Below the pieces are notes generated by a model that saw only the letters and a list, made by a program, of their open reading frames with translations, made no database searches and was not told where the DNA came from. Source: Umbilicaria muhlenbergii (lineage: Eukaryota; Ascomycota; Lecanoromycetes; Umbilicariales; Umbilicariaceae). From it: a stretch of 64,000 nt of DNA. Shown piece after piece: positions 32,901-44,171 of this stretch (its first letter is position 1; each line of letters opens with the position of its first letter). Where the stretch lies: contig KK106984.1 in NCBI GenBank assembly GCA_000611775.1, positions 154,364 to 218,363 of the forward strand. Direction: 5' to 3'. The translations under genes were made by a program, and so were the position numbers.

Positions 32901-35287
32901 GGGCTTATAGGAGGGTGGGGGTATGCATGCGGAAAGGGCCTCGATGGGGTAATGGTCGTGGTGCAGACGCAGTAGGCGAAGTCTTTGGTGGGGGGTTTGG
33001 TCTGTTGCAGAGGTATCGGGAGATCGCCTCATGAATCAGTGCGGGGAAATGGGTTGGAGTATAGCGAATGTTCAAAGGGTTTGATGAAGACGTTTCCCGT
33101 TGTGTAAGTATTGGGGGAACCCCTCGACGAAGTAACTGTCCCAAAGAAGTTTGCTCATTCCTGGAAGATTTCCAATTTACGAGAATTGAAAGGCCCGTTC
33201 ATTATAGGGCTAACCGGAAGACGCTCAATAGAGATCCTCAATTGTTGATCTAGAATCGGAGCCTTCAGCACTCGGCTGGATAACCATCGTACCTAGAGAC
33301 CACAACACCCGCTCAAAGCTCGTGAGGGCCCTCACAGTATCTTTTTATCGAGCAGCCCCTATCACATCTACACCCATTGCCCGCCTCACCACAAGCTAGC
33401 ACTCCGATCACCAATCCGCCACCTCCCCTCCCAATCAACAACGAGGTTGTTCTTAAAGAAATCCACCGGCTTTATCATCTTCTCCTCCGTCACAGCCAGT
33501 CAGTCCTCCATACCTGGATCATGGGCCCAGCCAAATGTATACACAGCACTACAGCATCCCTATTTTCCCCATGCAGTGTTGCTGCACGAGGGTCGAAGGC
33601 CTACGAGACGATGCCCTCGCCACCGACCTCCCATAACGACCGCCAGTCACTTTGGCTCCACGCCCAAGGCGTCAATAAATGACCGCATCATCCTCAACAA
33701 CGTATACCTCTTCCAAGCCAGAGGAACGCCGTACTGCCCTATCGCTAACCGCTACGCACCGGCTTGTGTATAAAACAGCACTTCCGCTCCTTTCCAAAAG
33801 CGCGATCCCAAAACCCCCGCACCCCGGCCTGATGGTGCAGAGGTAGGCAGGGCAACCCCTTACGTGCATACACGAGATACTTCGAGGATCCACACCTAGA
33901 CAGGGTATTGTTACTATCTTCCTCAGCCGCCAGCGAAGTCTTCCGCCGACGCACACGCATCAATATCTCGCACGTTCTCTCCCGCCTCTCCCCCCATCCT
34001 TCCTCTCCCCCCCCAACCGCACCACCGCTTTCTCCTGCGCCTCCAGCCACCACTCCTAACCCCCCAAGCTCCGAGCACCTCACCCACCCCCCCAACCCAC
34101 GCCACCATCCAGCCCCCAACAACACTCTCAAGCCCTATCCAAATGACCACACCCAACAAGCTCACAACTTCCACATCCATCCCCACCCAACGCACATGCC
34201 CGCATTCGCCACACTGTTCAATCTCGCTAGACGAGCTAGCTTACCCCCGACGTGCTGAACAGAGTGCCCATGTCAGAATAGATGCCTGCCAGCCATACGG
34301 TGGTTATGGACGCAGACTAGGGTGGGGAAGGCTTGGGTATGCCCTCCTGCTGGGTAAAGATTGCGGTAGGTGAGGAAGTTAGTTCCTCGACCCAACAACC
34401 GAAAGAAGTACCTGCACACGGGCATTGAAAAAAAAAAAATTAGGGATGACACCTTCTGTCGAACACAAGCACCGTCAGCTTTCAGGAGTCACATGTGGGG
34501 GCAGCTTGAGGGGTTTCAGGGCTTAGGCAGTCACAAGCGGGGGGCCTTATATAGTTGGGGCGGTTCCCACCTTGTTCGAAGGGAGTTGATCGCTCTTGAC
34601 ACGAACTCTGGAAGTGAGTCAACATGTAGGAACAGAGTACAAGTGCAAGAGCGACGATCTAGACAGCAACCCCTTGGCTCCCCCAGCCCGCCATCTAGCG
34701 GTAGTCTCGCGGCTTCATCGGGATCTAAGAGTCCTCGTACCTTGGCGATGCCGATTTTCATCTTCAGCAACACCGACGATTGTCCGCTGGAGGACGCCTG
34801 AGGACGCCCCGACGGTGGAAAAGAGGATTGTTGAGCATATGTGCGGTCAGTTGTCGGATATCGGGCGTAGGCAAGGTCCAGCGGTCATGGCGGACCTTAT
34901 GGTATATCTAGGTCATTCCCAAATTCTTTCCAGCCAGCGGGTAGTTCTGTACACAAACAGCCAGCCCCATGCATCCAAAGGCGGTAAATTTACAATTCCC
35001 AACCTGCTTTAAGCATTTTGTATCTTGAGATTTCATCCAAGTAAAGCGTCCCCGAAAAGAGTGGAGAGTGCCATCCCTAAAGAGTAGGCGGGTTATAAAG
35101 TATCTGAGTACAATGTAGTAAAAGTAAAGTAGGCCTATTCCTTTCTTCTGACAAAACAGGGGTATACGTAAAAACAATCTGGTTGGAACGAAGAGGAATA
35201 TAAATCTGAAGGATTTGTTTCCGACCACAATATATGCACATAAGTCTCTCGCGATTATTCCAAACGGTGGAAGATACAGATCCAGGC
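32901..35287. other. Long intergenic region with a possible broken gene
   Basis: Nothing firmly supported over 2.4 kb. The only coding-like signal is the two-frame trace at 33679-34258 listed separately. A run of 12 A lies near 34428-34439. Confidence 0.45.
33679..34258 (+). pseudogene. Possible broken or unresolved gene of unknown family
   Basis: From the ATG at 33679 a frame reads MTASSSTTYTSSKPEERRTA, then HRLVYKTALPLLSKSAIPKP to a stop at 33844-33846. Protein-like sequence goes on in another frame from about 33848: LRAYTRYFEDPHLDRVLLLS, then AASEVFRRRTRINISHVL, followed by a proline-rich end at 34258. The junction word has a duplicated TAGG-like step. An alternative 57-bp intron (33843-33899, GTAGGC..CCTAG) keeps a frame but gives a less natural peptide. 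I do not recognise the family, and the minus strand has competing open frames, so this may be spurious. Confidence 0.3.
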
Positions 35288-38200
35288 TTAGGCTGTAATA
35301 CTCGGTCCAAAGGGCTCGTCCCCATTCCCTTCTCTTTCCGCACCGATCTGGCCGTCATCGCCCCCCCCCTCCCCGTCCATACTAAACGACCTACTCTCGG
35401 CATCTTCGTCATACGACACCATCCGCAATAGCGGCGGCGTCGCAGGCGGCTCCACGTCTCGCTCCTTCTCCTCCTGCCTCGACAAGCTCTGCCTCGGCGT
35501 ACTGTACTGCCTCAAGGGCCTGCTACCCGCCGACGCCGGCCTCAACGCCGTTGGCATCCCCATTGGCGGCGGAGGCGTCTGCCGCAGAGTCGTACTCGGC
35601 GGCGTCATAAGACCCGACAGAAAGCCCTGTGCAGAAGGCGATGATTTCGACGGAGTCTCACTCGCCCCGAACGCGCCGTTGGCGATCTCAGATAGATTAC
35701 CAAAAGAGAGATCTCTGGCTTTGCGCCAATTGCCCCAGGCTGCTGCGGCAGCAAGAGGCAGTGCACGTGGTGATGAGGCCAGATTGGTGATACTGCTCAA
35801 GGACGGAAAAGTTTGGCCACCTGCCATGGCTCTGTCCTTTTCCTGCTGCTCCATTTGCAAGTTTGCTCTCAGTCTTATTGCGGCGTCTTTGACCGCTTCG
35901 CGGTCGTAGGTTGGTTGAGAAAGGGTGGCGATGATATCTTCCAAGTCATCATTGCGGACAGCTAAGAGTTCACGAAGCCAAGAGATCTCCATGTCGCGGT
36001 CTTTGATCTTAGTCGGAGCGTCTTTGTCAATTTGGGAAAGTTCGTGTTCAAGCTTCTCAATGCGCCCTTCACGTTCTTGGAGCTGTTCCTGAAGTACTAA
36101 AATTGATTCACGCAAGGCTTGCGGTGATATTTTCTCCGGAATGTCTGATCCTCTTGCAAATGGAATGGACGGGCGGGTAGAGGGAGGGCTTGCCGTGCTC
36201 CTTGCCGATTGAGCCGCTTGTGCAGCTGCGTGTGCTGCAGATTTGGTGATTTCGAGCTTTTCTTCGAGGTGACCGACCTTTTCCCGATAGTGCTCCATCT
36301 TCTCGTCCGACAGGGCGAGTCGGTCCTGAAGATGCGCCTCAGATCGCCGCTTATCTTCCAAAACATGTTTTAGTGCTCGTTCATGCTCAGCTCTCAAACC
36401 CTCCAAAGTCCGCTCATGGAAGCGATAGTGCTCTTGCAAAGCAGCCTCCCTCGCATCGGCAGCCTCTCGAAGTGCATCACTCCTTGACTCCGAGGCTTCT
36501 TCCAGCATAAGTTCGTGTCTTGCTCTAGCTGTATCGGCATCAAGCTTTGAGTTTTCACGTTGCTCCTGCAGCCTTGCTATTTCACTCTCGAAGTTTGCCC
36601 TGATGATGTTGACTTGATTATTGGCAGCCTCGATGTCGGCAGACATCGCTAATCTCGTGCGTTGGACTTCAATTTTTGCGGTTTCTCTGGCATCGTGGAA
36701 CTCACGCTCGAAGCGAGTGGCGGTCTCTTGGTGTTGGCGAGTTTCTTGTCTCAGCACAGCGATGATGTCTTCTAGCCTCGCGTTCGTCTTCTGTATCTCT
36801 TCTGCAGATATTCTCGACCGAATTGCATCTTTTTCTTGCACCTTAAGCCTTTCAATCTCTGCCTCGAGCTCTTCGCGTGTACGGGCTTCAACCTCAAGCC
36901 TTGCGCGAAGCAGCTCGTGCTTACCCTTGTGCTCCTCTTCGCGCCTGCGCCACATGGATTGATCTTGAGCTATATCTTGAGCCGCCAAGGCCATGTCCTC
37001 TTGTAGTCGATCGAACTTCGTTCGAAGTGCATGGCGACCTCTTATGCTATCTTCCATCTGAGCCTTGAGCGTGTTCACTGCGCGTCTGAGGTCTTTATTC
37101 TCGTTCTTGGATTCTTCGATCTCTGCACGCCATTGAATACTTGACAGCCTATACTCCTCCAACGTTCCCTCAAGTGCACCGTTCTTCTCTGACAGTTCAG
37201 ATACCGTTACCTCCAAGCTCTCTTGAGCGGCCTCGACGAGTGCTGTGTGCCTCAGTGCCTGTTGACGCTCATCGTGGAAAGCTCGGAGGCTGCGCTCCGT
37301 TTCTTCCGCAGACTCACGCTGTTGTGCAGCCTCTTGCTCGGCGTGTCGAAGCCGACGCTGACTATCAGCCAACGCGTCCTCCGCTGCTCTTCGAGCCTTG
37401 AGTTCGTCTTCGGCACGAGTATCAGCTATTGTGAGCATACTCTCCAGCCCAGAAATCTGGAGCTGAAGTTTCTCGGCCGCGGCGGAGCCTTGGCTCTGTG
37501 TAATTGGAACAGATCTGCCCCGCATCTGCTTCGCCACGGCTTCCTCAACGACGGTTTTCATATGACCAGATGAGGCGTTAGAGATTTGTTGAATTGATGC
37601 CTTTAGATCTGCGAGCTCCTTCATGAATTCCGACGCATCAGCAATTGGTGCAGCCACTTGCTGAGCAGCTATGGCTTCTAGAAGCGACGCCTTCAACTTA
37701 TCATACTTCCGCTCTCTCAAAGGAGACCGAACCCTTGGTTGGAACATTTCGTCAACGTCGTCCTCATCATCAGCGTCACTATGCTTGGTCTCTGCTGAGC
37801 GGCTTCTCTGTTCTCTAGTGCTGGCTACTCTGCTGGATAGAACCTCAACAGCATTTTGTATGGTTGCTAGTGTTTTCTCCAACGGATTTAATCGTTCTTG
37901 TACAACGCCACCAACAAGGTCATCAATGCGTCGGTCAAAGAATCTGCTTCTTGATTGTAACGTGGTCTCTTCAACTGACGAGACTGCATCGTCCCAATCA
38001 CTGATAGGAACATTGTCAGGACTATCCGGCCGGTGACTGCGTGATCTTATTTGGTTACCGACATGTTGCGGGCTGCCAGAGGGCCTGAAACGCTCATGAG
38101 AGCCTAGAGATTTGATCTCAGCAGTGTTAGCACTTTCCGACTCGTTGTTGACGGAATCATTGACGTCAGATCCATTGCCAGACAGATACTGATATTGCTG

Positions 38201-41200
38201 CTGATCCCGCTCCGGACTTGAAGAGAGTTCATCGGTTCTTAGATATGTAGCAGACAGCAGCTGATGGGCAGTACCAGACTGCTTAGGAAGAGAGCTTCGT
38301 CGTGGGCTGGAGCGTTGCCATGGGCTGCCGGTCCTCTCCACGCCAAGATCTGGGTCTTGCTCGTTGAGATGCTTCATCACAGCATCTATCTCTTGAAAAG
38401 ATGGCTCAAGATACGTAACACCCTCAACCTCCTCGCTCTCGGAGGCCGGTTCTTGTCCGAGAGAATCCAATTGGTCAGCTCGCAACGGCTCTAGTCTGCC
38501 GAATTGTGATCTGCCCCGCAGGCCCTGCTCCGGCTGGGCAGGACGAAAGGTATTAGCAGGGGATTTGAACTGGAATGGTGGCGAGGCTGCCAGCCCCGGC
38601 GTCCCATTCGAATAGCTCGATATGCCATCCATATTTGGCTTAGTTCCGTTTTCGAAAACATCAGTGAGTGTGGCTGAAGTAGCATATTGCTGCGGGGCAA
38701 AATCTGATTGTGTATCTTCCGTATCCTCTCGCAATGTTGAGCTGGCGGCTGCTTGCGCTGGCACGTAGGTTCTAGGCAGAGCCGAACTGAAGCTTGCAGC
38801 GTCCACAACATCCCCGAACTCATAGGGTTCCCAAGGTTTTCCATCTGCATCGACAGGTTCGTGGTCTCCTGTCAGGCTTGATGTATCTGAGGCTTGGTAA
38901 TCGTCAATCAATTCTTTCAACTGGTCCGCAGCCTTTTCAAGCGATGTCGCGCCCTCCTCATCAACTCTAAGAGGGGTGATGGAGTCTGATACGTTTGTTA
39001 CCGGGGATCCATCCATGCCAATAGTCGTGTCTAGCGTTGGTGTAGCAAACAGAGGCACTTGATCGCCCTCGTCATCGTTTCGTCGCATTCTCTTCTGTCG
39101 CCCATCTGCTTGCGTAATGCGGCCGGATTCATCTTCCTGGCCATCGGTGTCTCTGTCGACGGCCTTCTGATCCGAATCTGGCCGAATTATGGGTATAGCC
39201 TTTGACCTCCTTGCTGGCTTGATGATTTCAGGGAAGTTGATGTTTCCGAAGATTTTCTTCGCTCCGGTCTCTGAAGCTTCGGGGCCGAATTGCCCACTTC
39301 CACCTAGGTCGCTCGGTGCACTACCAGAAGGTACGAAGCTCGGCGCGTCGGTCTGAAAAGATAGTCCTCCTGATGAGAAGCTGAATTCACGAGTGGGAAC
39401 AGCGGATTTTCGGATGACTCCCGGCGTAAACGCAGGTGCGTCAACATTGAGAACACCAGCCAAAGCGCCAAACAAAGCGCCCGACGTATGCTTCGAGTGA
39501 CTAGTAGGTTGCATTGAGCTAAAACCCCCAGAGGCGTTCATTTCAGAGCTGGGTTTATTCCCGAGGAACGAAAAGACGGTTGACGTGGTAGCCATCCTGG
39601 GTTCGAATCTAAATTCTGGGGCTTGCACATTCAGCTTGGACAATGAAGATTTAGATCGATGTCCGGTTGTGAATGGTGTCTGTTGGCTTGCGCTCTGTAA
39701 CGGAGGTTCTGAAGTTCCGGCAATGCTTGGATTCGTATCCAGATCAGAGGCATGAGCCCTGAAGCCTCCCCCGGCAGCAGAATGCGACATGCCGCTAATC
39801 TCGCGACGTCCCCCTATAGGTTCGGAGACCTCATCATCTTCCTCGTCTAATTGCCTTCGTATAGAATCTTCGAGGTGATACTCAGCTTCATCAATCTCTT
39901 TCTGTAGGGTCTCGCTCAAATTGTGACGGTGGCCTTGTGGTGCTGGGCTGGCTATTACAGGCTGGCTAACATACCGCGGCAGTCTGCTCTCGTCGAGATC
40001 ATGAAAATCGGGAGTATTGATGAAAGACCTTGGGTTTAGCTGCTGTTGTTGCTGATGTTGCTGCAGGTGAAGCTGATCCTGCAGCTGTGCTTGCCGATTT
40101 CGCATCTTAGTGAGTAAGTCCTCTGTTCCCGGATGACCGTGGAACTGGCGAATCTCGGACACGGATGGCGATGATGGCGAGACCACACATCCTAGGCTTC
40201 GCGGCAGCTCCAGCGAAGGGTGCATCAAGTCCCTCGAGTCAGCTCGCGAAGCGAAAGGCTGCGCGGGAGGTAATGTGCCGTGCAGAGGAGGTGTGGATTG
40301 ATGTTGAGGTACATGAAACATCGGCCCAAAGGACTGTGTGCCATTGGAATAGAGCATTGCTTGCTTTGGATTGTGTATTTCTTCAGGGAATCCATTGTAA
40401 CGGAAATCAGGCGATTCCGTAGAAGCTAGCAAAGCGCCTGTGTGTGTGGACCCCCTGAAAGGTAGCGAGAATAAATTCAAGTGATGCATGCCCTGAGCAC
40501 TCCCGACTGAAGATGAAGCTAATGATGGCAACATGGGAAGTGCAAATGTCGGAGAAGAAGGTTGACGACCCGTGGAAGCCATCGGAGAGGGTGCCCTTGA
40601 TACTGGCTCTTCATCACTGAAACTAACTCCAAGAGCACGCAATCTTTCTTCGTTTAACCGCTTGACGTAGGTTTCCCACTCTTCGCGGTTGGGAATGCTG
40701 ACCCGGTATATCCCCTGCTGCCATTCCTGTTTTCCATCGTCAGGATCCGGGTATATTTCTCGGCTCTGTCCATCGGATGGAAGGCCACAAGGTTCTTTGT
40801 TGGTAGACGAGAGAACAAAGCCTTCGGTATTATATCCATTACGTTTCCAGTGAGCAAACATTTCAGCTACCTCTTCAGGTTTTAAGAAAGGATACCGACC
40901 CTCTTCAGTCCGACCATCTTCCAAAGGAAGCGCAATTATACATGCTTTCCCGCGCCAAATCACCTTCTTTTTGGATCTTTGGAATGACTGAGTAGAACTG
41001 ATCGAGGGCCTAGATGGAGTTGACATGGGACTGGGCACATTGCTCGCCATAATCAACACAGGCTCTTCTGATGCTGTGCGCTCAAAGCGTGGCCGAGGTG
41101 GGGGTAACGGCTTGTCTGTTCGAGGCCCACTTTCAGTTGATACACAGGATGATGGAGAAGGCGAGTTGGTGGATCTCGTTCCAGCCATTTTAGTTGGGAC

Positions 41201-42205
41201 TGAGATGCGACCTAGCGTGTTACGGTCTTCCTCCCAGATCTCGGGCCGCCTGACCGTTGCGTCGCTGACCTGAAACCTGTGTCGCCTTGGGTTACTTGGA
41301 CTGGTAATCGAAATTAGCTCCACGGGCACTCTTTGATCCGCAACCGAACTGCGTCGCTCGGAATTTTGCTTCTGCTTGATCCCTTCTGCGGATTCCGACC
41401 AGCTCTCTCCTCGTTCTAGTGGTTCAAGATCAGTCGAGCCGACAGATTGTTTGTCCGACTCGTCACTCCACCAATTGCCCCTTTCAGAAACTCTGTGTCG
41501 GGTAAGATTGTTCTTAAGCCAGTCCTCAGTGAAGCCGTATCTTGGTCTTCGCTCCTCTCTGTTCCTGGCCGTACCGGATAGTGGACGCCTTAGCGTTCTG
41601 GAAGCGTAGAAGCCAGCTTGATCTCGTCCGTGAGTGGTAGCACAAGCCGGCGCGGACCCAGGCGTTGTATTTGGTGCCTTGCTAGACCTCCTGTGAAGTG
41701 TTGGTGAACCGGCCGTAGAAACTTCGCTAGAGACTCGTTGGTGATACAAATTCCCAGATGTCGCTTGAAACGGCGAGTGATAGTCGTACGGGGATCCCCA
41801 TAGGGCCGTATAGTACGCGCTACTATCAGTCCTCGGATGAGATAGCGGCGGCTCTGGGGTTTGCGGGTCAACTTCCCAGGTTGCAGGTCCGGGCAGACGA
41901 GGTAGAGTAGGAGACAGAGAGGCAAAGGCCTGGCTTGGTGAGGGTGCAGTCCATACACCCCAGGACCTTGCGTGAGAGCCCCGGCCTGCCTCGGTTCTAG
42001 CAAGACTCGATGGAGTATCAGCTTCGATCTGTCCGGACGATAAATCCGGCGGTGAACGAGGGAAAGCGATAGGAGTTGGGTTGAATCCTAAAAGAGAATG
42101 GATTAGCTTGTATCTGTGTCTGGAACGAGAAATAGACTGAATACCTTCCACCTCGGCGGTCTCCAGCAGGAGATTGCTCCCTAATAGTTGGCTGTACCTG
42201 TACAC
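35288..42205 (-). CDS. Very large fungal coiled-coil protein, N-terminus uncertain
   Basis: An open frame of about 2,300 codons. One likely 57-bp intron (42144-42088, GTATTC..TTTTAG) near the start keeps the frame. No in-frame ATG is near the 5' end (the frame begins with a GTG at 42205), so a start exon farther upstream is missing from this model. Layout: about 1-400 disordered and Ser/Pro-rich with a YYTALWGSPYDYHSP motif; about 410-540 a compact conserved-looking block (KKVIWRGKACIIALPLEDGR, FLKPEEVAEMFAHWKRNGYN, WETYVKRLNEERLRALGVSF); about 560-1490 disordered with a short glutamine run; about 1500-2150 nearly continuous heptad-rich coiled coil (for example EARTREELEAEIERLKVQEK); then a Ser/Pro-rich tail. 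Such proteins are sometimes labelled myosin-like, but no motor domain is present. A cytoskeletal, spindle-pole or septal scaffold is a guess. Confidence 0.8.
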   Translation of the reverse strand: MYRYSQLLGSNLLLETAEVEGIQSISRSRHRYKLIHSLLGFNPTPIAFPRSPPDLSSGQIEADTPSSLARTEAGRGSHARSWGVWTAPSPSQAFASLSPTLPRLPGPATWEVDPQTPEPPLSHPRTDSSAYYTALWGSPYDYHSPFQATSGNLYHQRVSSEVSTAGSPTLHRRSSKAPNTTPGSAPACATTHGRDQAGFYASRTLRRPLSGTARNREERRPRYGFTEDWLKNNLTRHRVSERGNWWSDESDKQSVGSTDLEPLERGESWSESAEGIKQKQNSERRSSVADQRVPVELISITSPSNPRRHRFQVSDATVRRPEIWEEDRNTLGRISVPTKMAGTRSTNSPSPSSCVSTESGPRTDKPLPPPRPRFERTASEEPVLIMASNVPSPMSTPSRPSISSTQSFQRSKKKVIWRGKACIIALPLEDGRTEEGRYPFLKPEEVAEMFAHWKRNGYNTEGFVLSSTNKEPCGLPSDGQSREIYPDPDDGKQEWQQGIYRVSIPNREEWETYVKRLNEERLRALGVSFSDEEPVSRAPSPMASTGRQPSSPTFALPMLPSLASSSVGSAQGMHHLNLFSLPFRGSTHTGALLASTESPDFRYNGFPEEIHNPKQAMLYSNGTQSFGPMFHVPQHQSTPPLHGTLPPAQPFASRADSRDLMHPSLELPRSLGCVVSPSSPSVSEIRQFHGHPGTEDLLTKMRNRQAQLQDQLHLQQHQQQQQLNPRSFINTPDFHDLDESRLPRYVSQPVIASPAPQGHRHNLSETLQKEIDEAEYHLEDSIRRQLDEEDDEVSEPIGGRREISGMSHSAAGGGFRAHASDLDTNPSIAGTSEPPLQSASQQTPFTTGHRSKSSLSKLNVQAPEFRFEPRMATTSTVFSFLGNKPSSEMNASGGFSSMQPTSHSKHTSGALFGALAGVLNVDAPAFTPGVIRKSAVPTREFSFSSGGLSFQTDAPSFVPSGSAPSDLGGSGQFGPEASETGAKKIFGNINFPEIIKPARRSKAIPIIRPDSDQKAVDRDTDGQEDESGRITQADGRQKRMRRNDDEGDQVPLFATPTLDTTIGMDGSPVTNVSDSITPLRVDEEGATSLEKAADQLKELIDDYQASDTSSLTGDHEPVDADGKPWEPYEFGDVVDAASFSSALPRTYVPAQAAASSTLREDTEDTQSDFAPQQYATSATLTDVFENGTKPNMDGISSYSNGTPGLAASPPFQFKSPANTFRPAQPEQGLRGRSQFGRLEPLRADQLDSLGQEPASESEEVEGVTYLEPSFQEIDAVMKHLNEQDPDLGVERTGSPWQRSSPRRSSLPKQSGTAHQLLSATYLRTDELSSSPERDQQQYQYLSGNGSDVNDSVNNESESANTAEIKSLGSHERFRPSGSPQHVGNQIRSRSHRPDSPDNVPISDWDDAVSSVEETTLQSRSRFFDRRIDDLVGGVVQERLNPLEKTLATIQNAVEVLSSRVASTREQRSRSAETKHSDADDEDDVDEMFQPRVRSPLRERKYDKLKASLLEAIAAQQVAAPIADASEFMKELADLKASIQQISNASSGHMKTVVEEAVAKQMRGRSVPITQSQGSAAAEKLQLQISGLESMLTIADTRAEDELKARRAAEDALADSQRRLRHAEQEAAQQRESAEETERSLRAFHDERQQALRHTALVEAAQESLEVTVSELSEKNGALEGTLEEYRLSSIQWRAEIEESKNENKDLRRAVNTLKAQMEDSIRGRHALRTKFDRLQEDMALAAQDIAQDQSMWRRREEEHKGKHELLRARLEVEARTREELEAEIERLKVQEKDAIRSRISAEEIQKTNARLEDIIAVLRQETRQHQETATRFEREFHDARETAKIEVQRTRLAMSADIEAANNQVNIIRANFESEIARLQEQRENSKLDADTARARHELMLEEASESRSDALREAADAREAALQEHYRFHERTLEGLRAEHERALKHVLEDKRRSEAHLQDRLALSDEKMEHYREKVGHLEEKLEITKSAAHAAAQAAQSARSTASPPSTRPSIPFARGSDIPEKISPQALRESILVLQEQLQEREGRIEKLEHELSQIDKDAPTKIKDRDMEISWLRELLAVRNDDLEDIIATLSQPTYDREAVKDAAIRLRANLQMEQQEKDRAMAGGQTFPSLSSITNLASSPRALPLAAAAAWGNWRKARDLSFGNLSEIANGAFGASETPSKSSPSAQGFLSGLMTPPSTTLRQTPPPPMGMPTALRPASAGSRPLRQYSTPRQSLSRQEEKERDVEPPATPPLLRMVSYDEDAESRSFSMDGEGGGDDGQIGAEREGNGDEPFGPSITA

Positions 42206-42502
42206 TCGACTTGAAGATGGTGTGCAGCGTGGGTCTCTCTACAAGAGGTGACGTAGACAGAGCGCGTTTTTATAGCAGAAGAGACAGCAAGACCAAAGGG
42301 ATCAAAAATATGGTACAAGCACCTCAGCATTGTCGTTTGGACCAGCCGATAGCATAGCAGTAGGCAATTACCTTGCTTCCAAGTGCTCAGGGAAGTGTTA
42401 ATGTTGATGTTGGAAAGCTTCTTGACCGAGTCGCGAAGCTCGTTTGTCGTGTTGGTTCCTCCTATTCATTGGTGCGACAGGGATTCCGGGATGGAAGCTC
42501 CG

Positions 42503-42526
42503 GGACTGGCGGACTGGCGGACTGGC
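42503..42526. repeat. 8-bp tandem repeat (3 copies)
   Basis: Three exact tandem copies of ggactggc. Confidence 0.8.
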
Positions 42527-42647
42527 GCGTCCCGCTCCCAAAGCTCTCCTTCAAATTCCTTGGCTAAGATGGTGGGGGATGCGACGGATAGTGGAGCTCA
42601 TCTCCACGTGGCAGATGCAATCATCATACCGATCACAGTCAAAGATA

Positions 42648-42680
42648 CATCATCGTCATCATCATCATCATCATCATCAT
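42648..42680. repeat. CAT trinucleotide microsatellite
   Basis: Eleven triplets of CAT with one CGT interruption at the third position. Confidence 0.9.
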
Positions 42681-43074
42681 TTATCAACAGCCGGAATAGC
42701 GATCTGAAGCAAAAATGTATTTAAGGTCTCAATTGCAAGTTGGCGACGAGGCGCACATTGTTATTCAGCTAAATCAAGTGGTGAAGCCCAAATAGGGCTT
42801 TCGATACTTACATCCACGCACTTGATCATCTTCGTAACTTTCCTCGCGGTCAAAGTCTTTGGGGGTCCTGCCCCTCTGAGATTTTGCACTTGATTCGTTG
42901 TGCGCCTGACGCCTTTTGCGTGACAACAACCCGGATTCCATGCCCAAACCCGGATTTTCGTAAGATGCTGCGGCCGAAGAATCGACCAATAACAGAACCT
43001 CTTTAGTACCAACCTAATGTGATGAATCCGTCCAATGTTGCACGACATGAGGTCTGGATAAAACCACAGATCTG

Positions 43075-44171
43075 CTAGCAGGTCAACGGGAATTTCGCGC
43101 TACGGTCCGAAGTGAAAGCACCCCAGTGAGTCTCGTCGGCCAAAGACCCATCAAGCCCCTTACTGGCCGGCTTCCATGGCTCATCGAAGGCCTCAAAGTA
43201 GAAGACGTTGAAGCCCCAGTCAAGAGCTGCACAGACAGCTTTCGAGAAGAAAGTTTGAGCGTTTGTGGTGCCGGCTTTAGCAGATCCATAGTCGGTACCA
43301 CCTTGGCTATGCGTGAGTAATGCCACCACTATTCGACACGCATTCATGCTCACCATTGGACGGCCACCCACTCTCCCCGTTCCAGATCTCAATTGCGTCG
43401 ACCGAGCCAGCAAGTTCTTGAATATGACCGAAGGCTTGCTGGAGGTCGTCCAAATAGGTAGATGTAGCATTGTTGACCGGCTGGCCTTGCCAGTATGCAA
43501 ATGCGTTCACCAAGCTACCGGACAAGTTAGTATACGGGTGATGGAACGGCACAAAAGTAATAGCTTACAGAAGCTTAACGCCACCCTTGATGAGCGGATC
43601 GGCAGTACCATCCGCGTATTTATTCCAGCTATCTGCTGTCCCAACTTTTACCGTGGGGAACATTTTTTGGACCGACTGAATACTCGAAAGGAGTTGTTGA
43701 GCAGTCAAGCTTTTGCGATAGAGAGCTTCCGATCCAACAGTGATGGCATAAACGTGAGGGAGCGTTTCTGATGTCAAAGCGCTTTGCAGAGCTGCAGTGT
43801 CCGCATTGAACGAGGCCTCGGTGTCGGGCCTAATGGAGGTCTAGTTAGCTTCGTGGATAGAAGGTCTCAGACAGCTTTACCAACGGGGCGTCCACTGTTG
43901 TATCTTACCAAACACCAAGTACGACCTTGAAGCCCTTGCTGGCTGCTGCAGGCAGAATTTCTTGGGCAGTGTTGCACTCGTTCGACGAGTAGGTTCGAAC
44001 CAGCTTGCTGGAGCCGCCCAAAGCGTCGAAGTCGGCTTCATAGTCGACAGTGAATTTACACGTGCCATCAGCCTTCTTGTCCCCTAATGCATACCCCAAA
44101 GTGCCCCCTGCAGATACAGTGATTGAGGCAGCCAGAAGAGCAAGCGGGAAGAAAACAGCAAAAACACGCAT
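43075..44171 (-). CDS. Secreted GH17 beta-1,3-glucanase / glucanosyltransferase
   Basis: Cell-wall enzyme that cleaves or remodels beta-1,3-glucan. Exons 44171-43909, 43829-43569, 43514-43354 and 43301-43075 give 303 aa, near the Bgl2/Scw size class. A signal peptide MRVFAVFFPLALLAASITVS opens the protein. The family blocks are present: LGYALGDKKADGTCK, KLVRTYSSNECN, the acid/base region AITVGSEALYR with Glu near 122, NAFAYWQGQPVNNA, and the nucleophile region IEIWNGESGWPSNGG with Glu near 222, then VFYFEAFDEPWKP. No GPI tail follows; the protein ends soon after HWGAF, so it should be soluble or wall-bound. Alternative labels (Scw4/11-like) cannot be separated here. Confidence 0.92.

Larger units (their letters stand above)
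42206..43074. other. Intergenic with microsatellites
   Basis: Holds the missing 5' end/promoter of the coiled-coil gene and the 3' side of the GH17 gene. Three perfect copies of an 8-bp unit ggactggc at 42503-42526 and a CAT microsatellite at 42648-42680 are the only distinct features. Confidence 0.5.
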
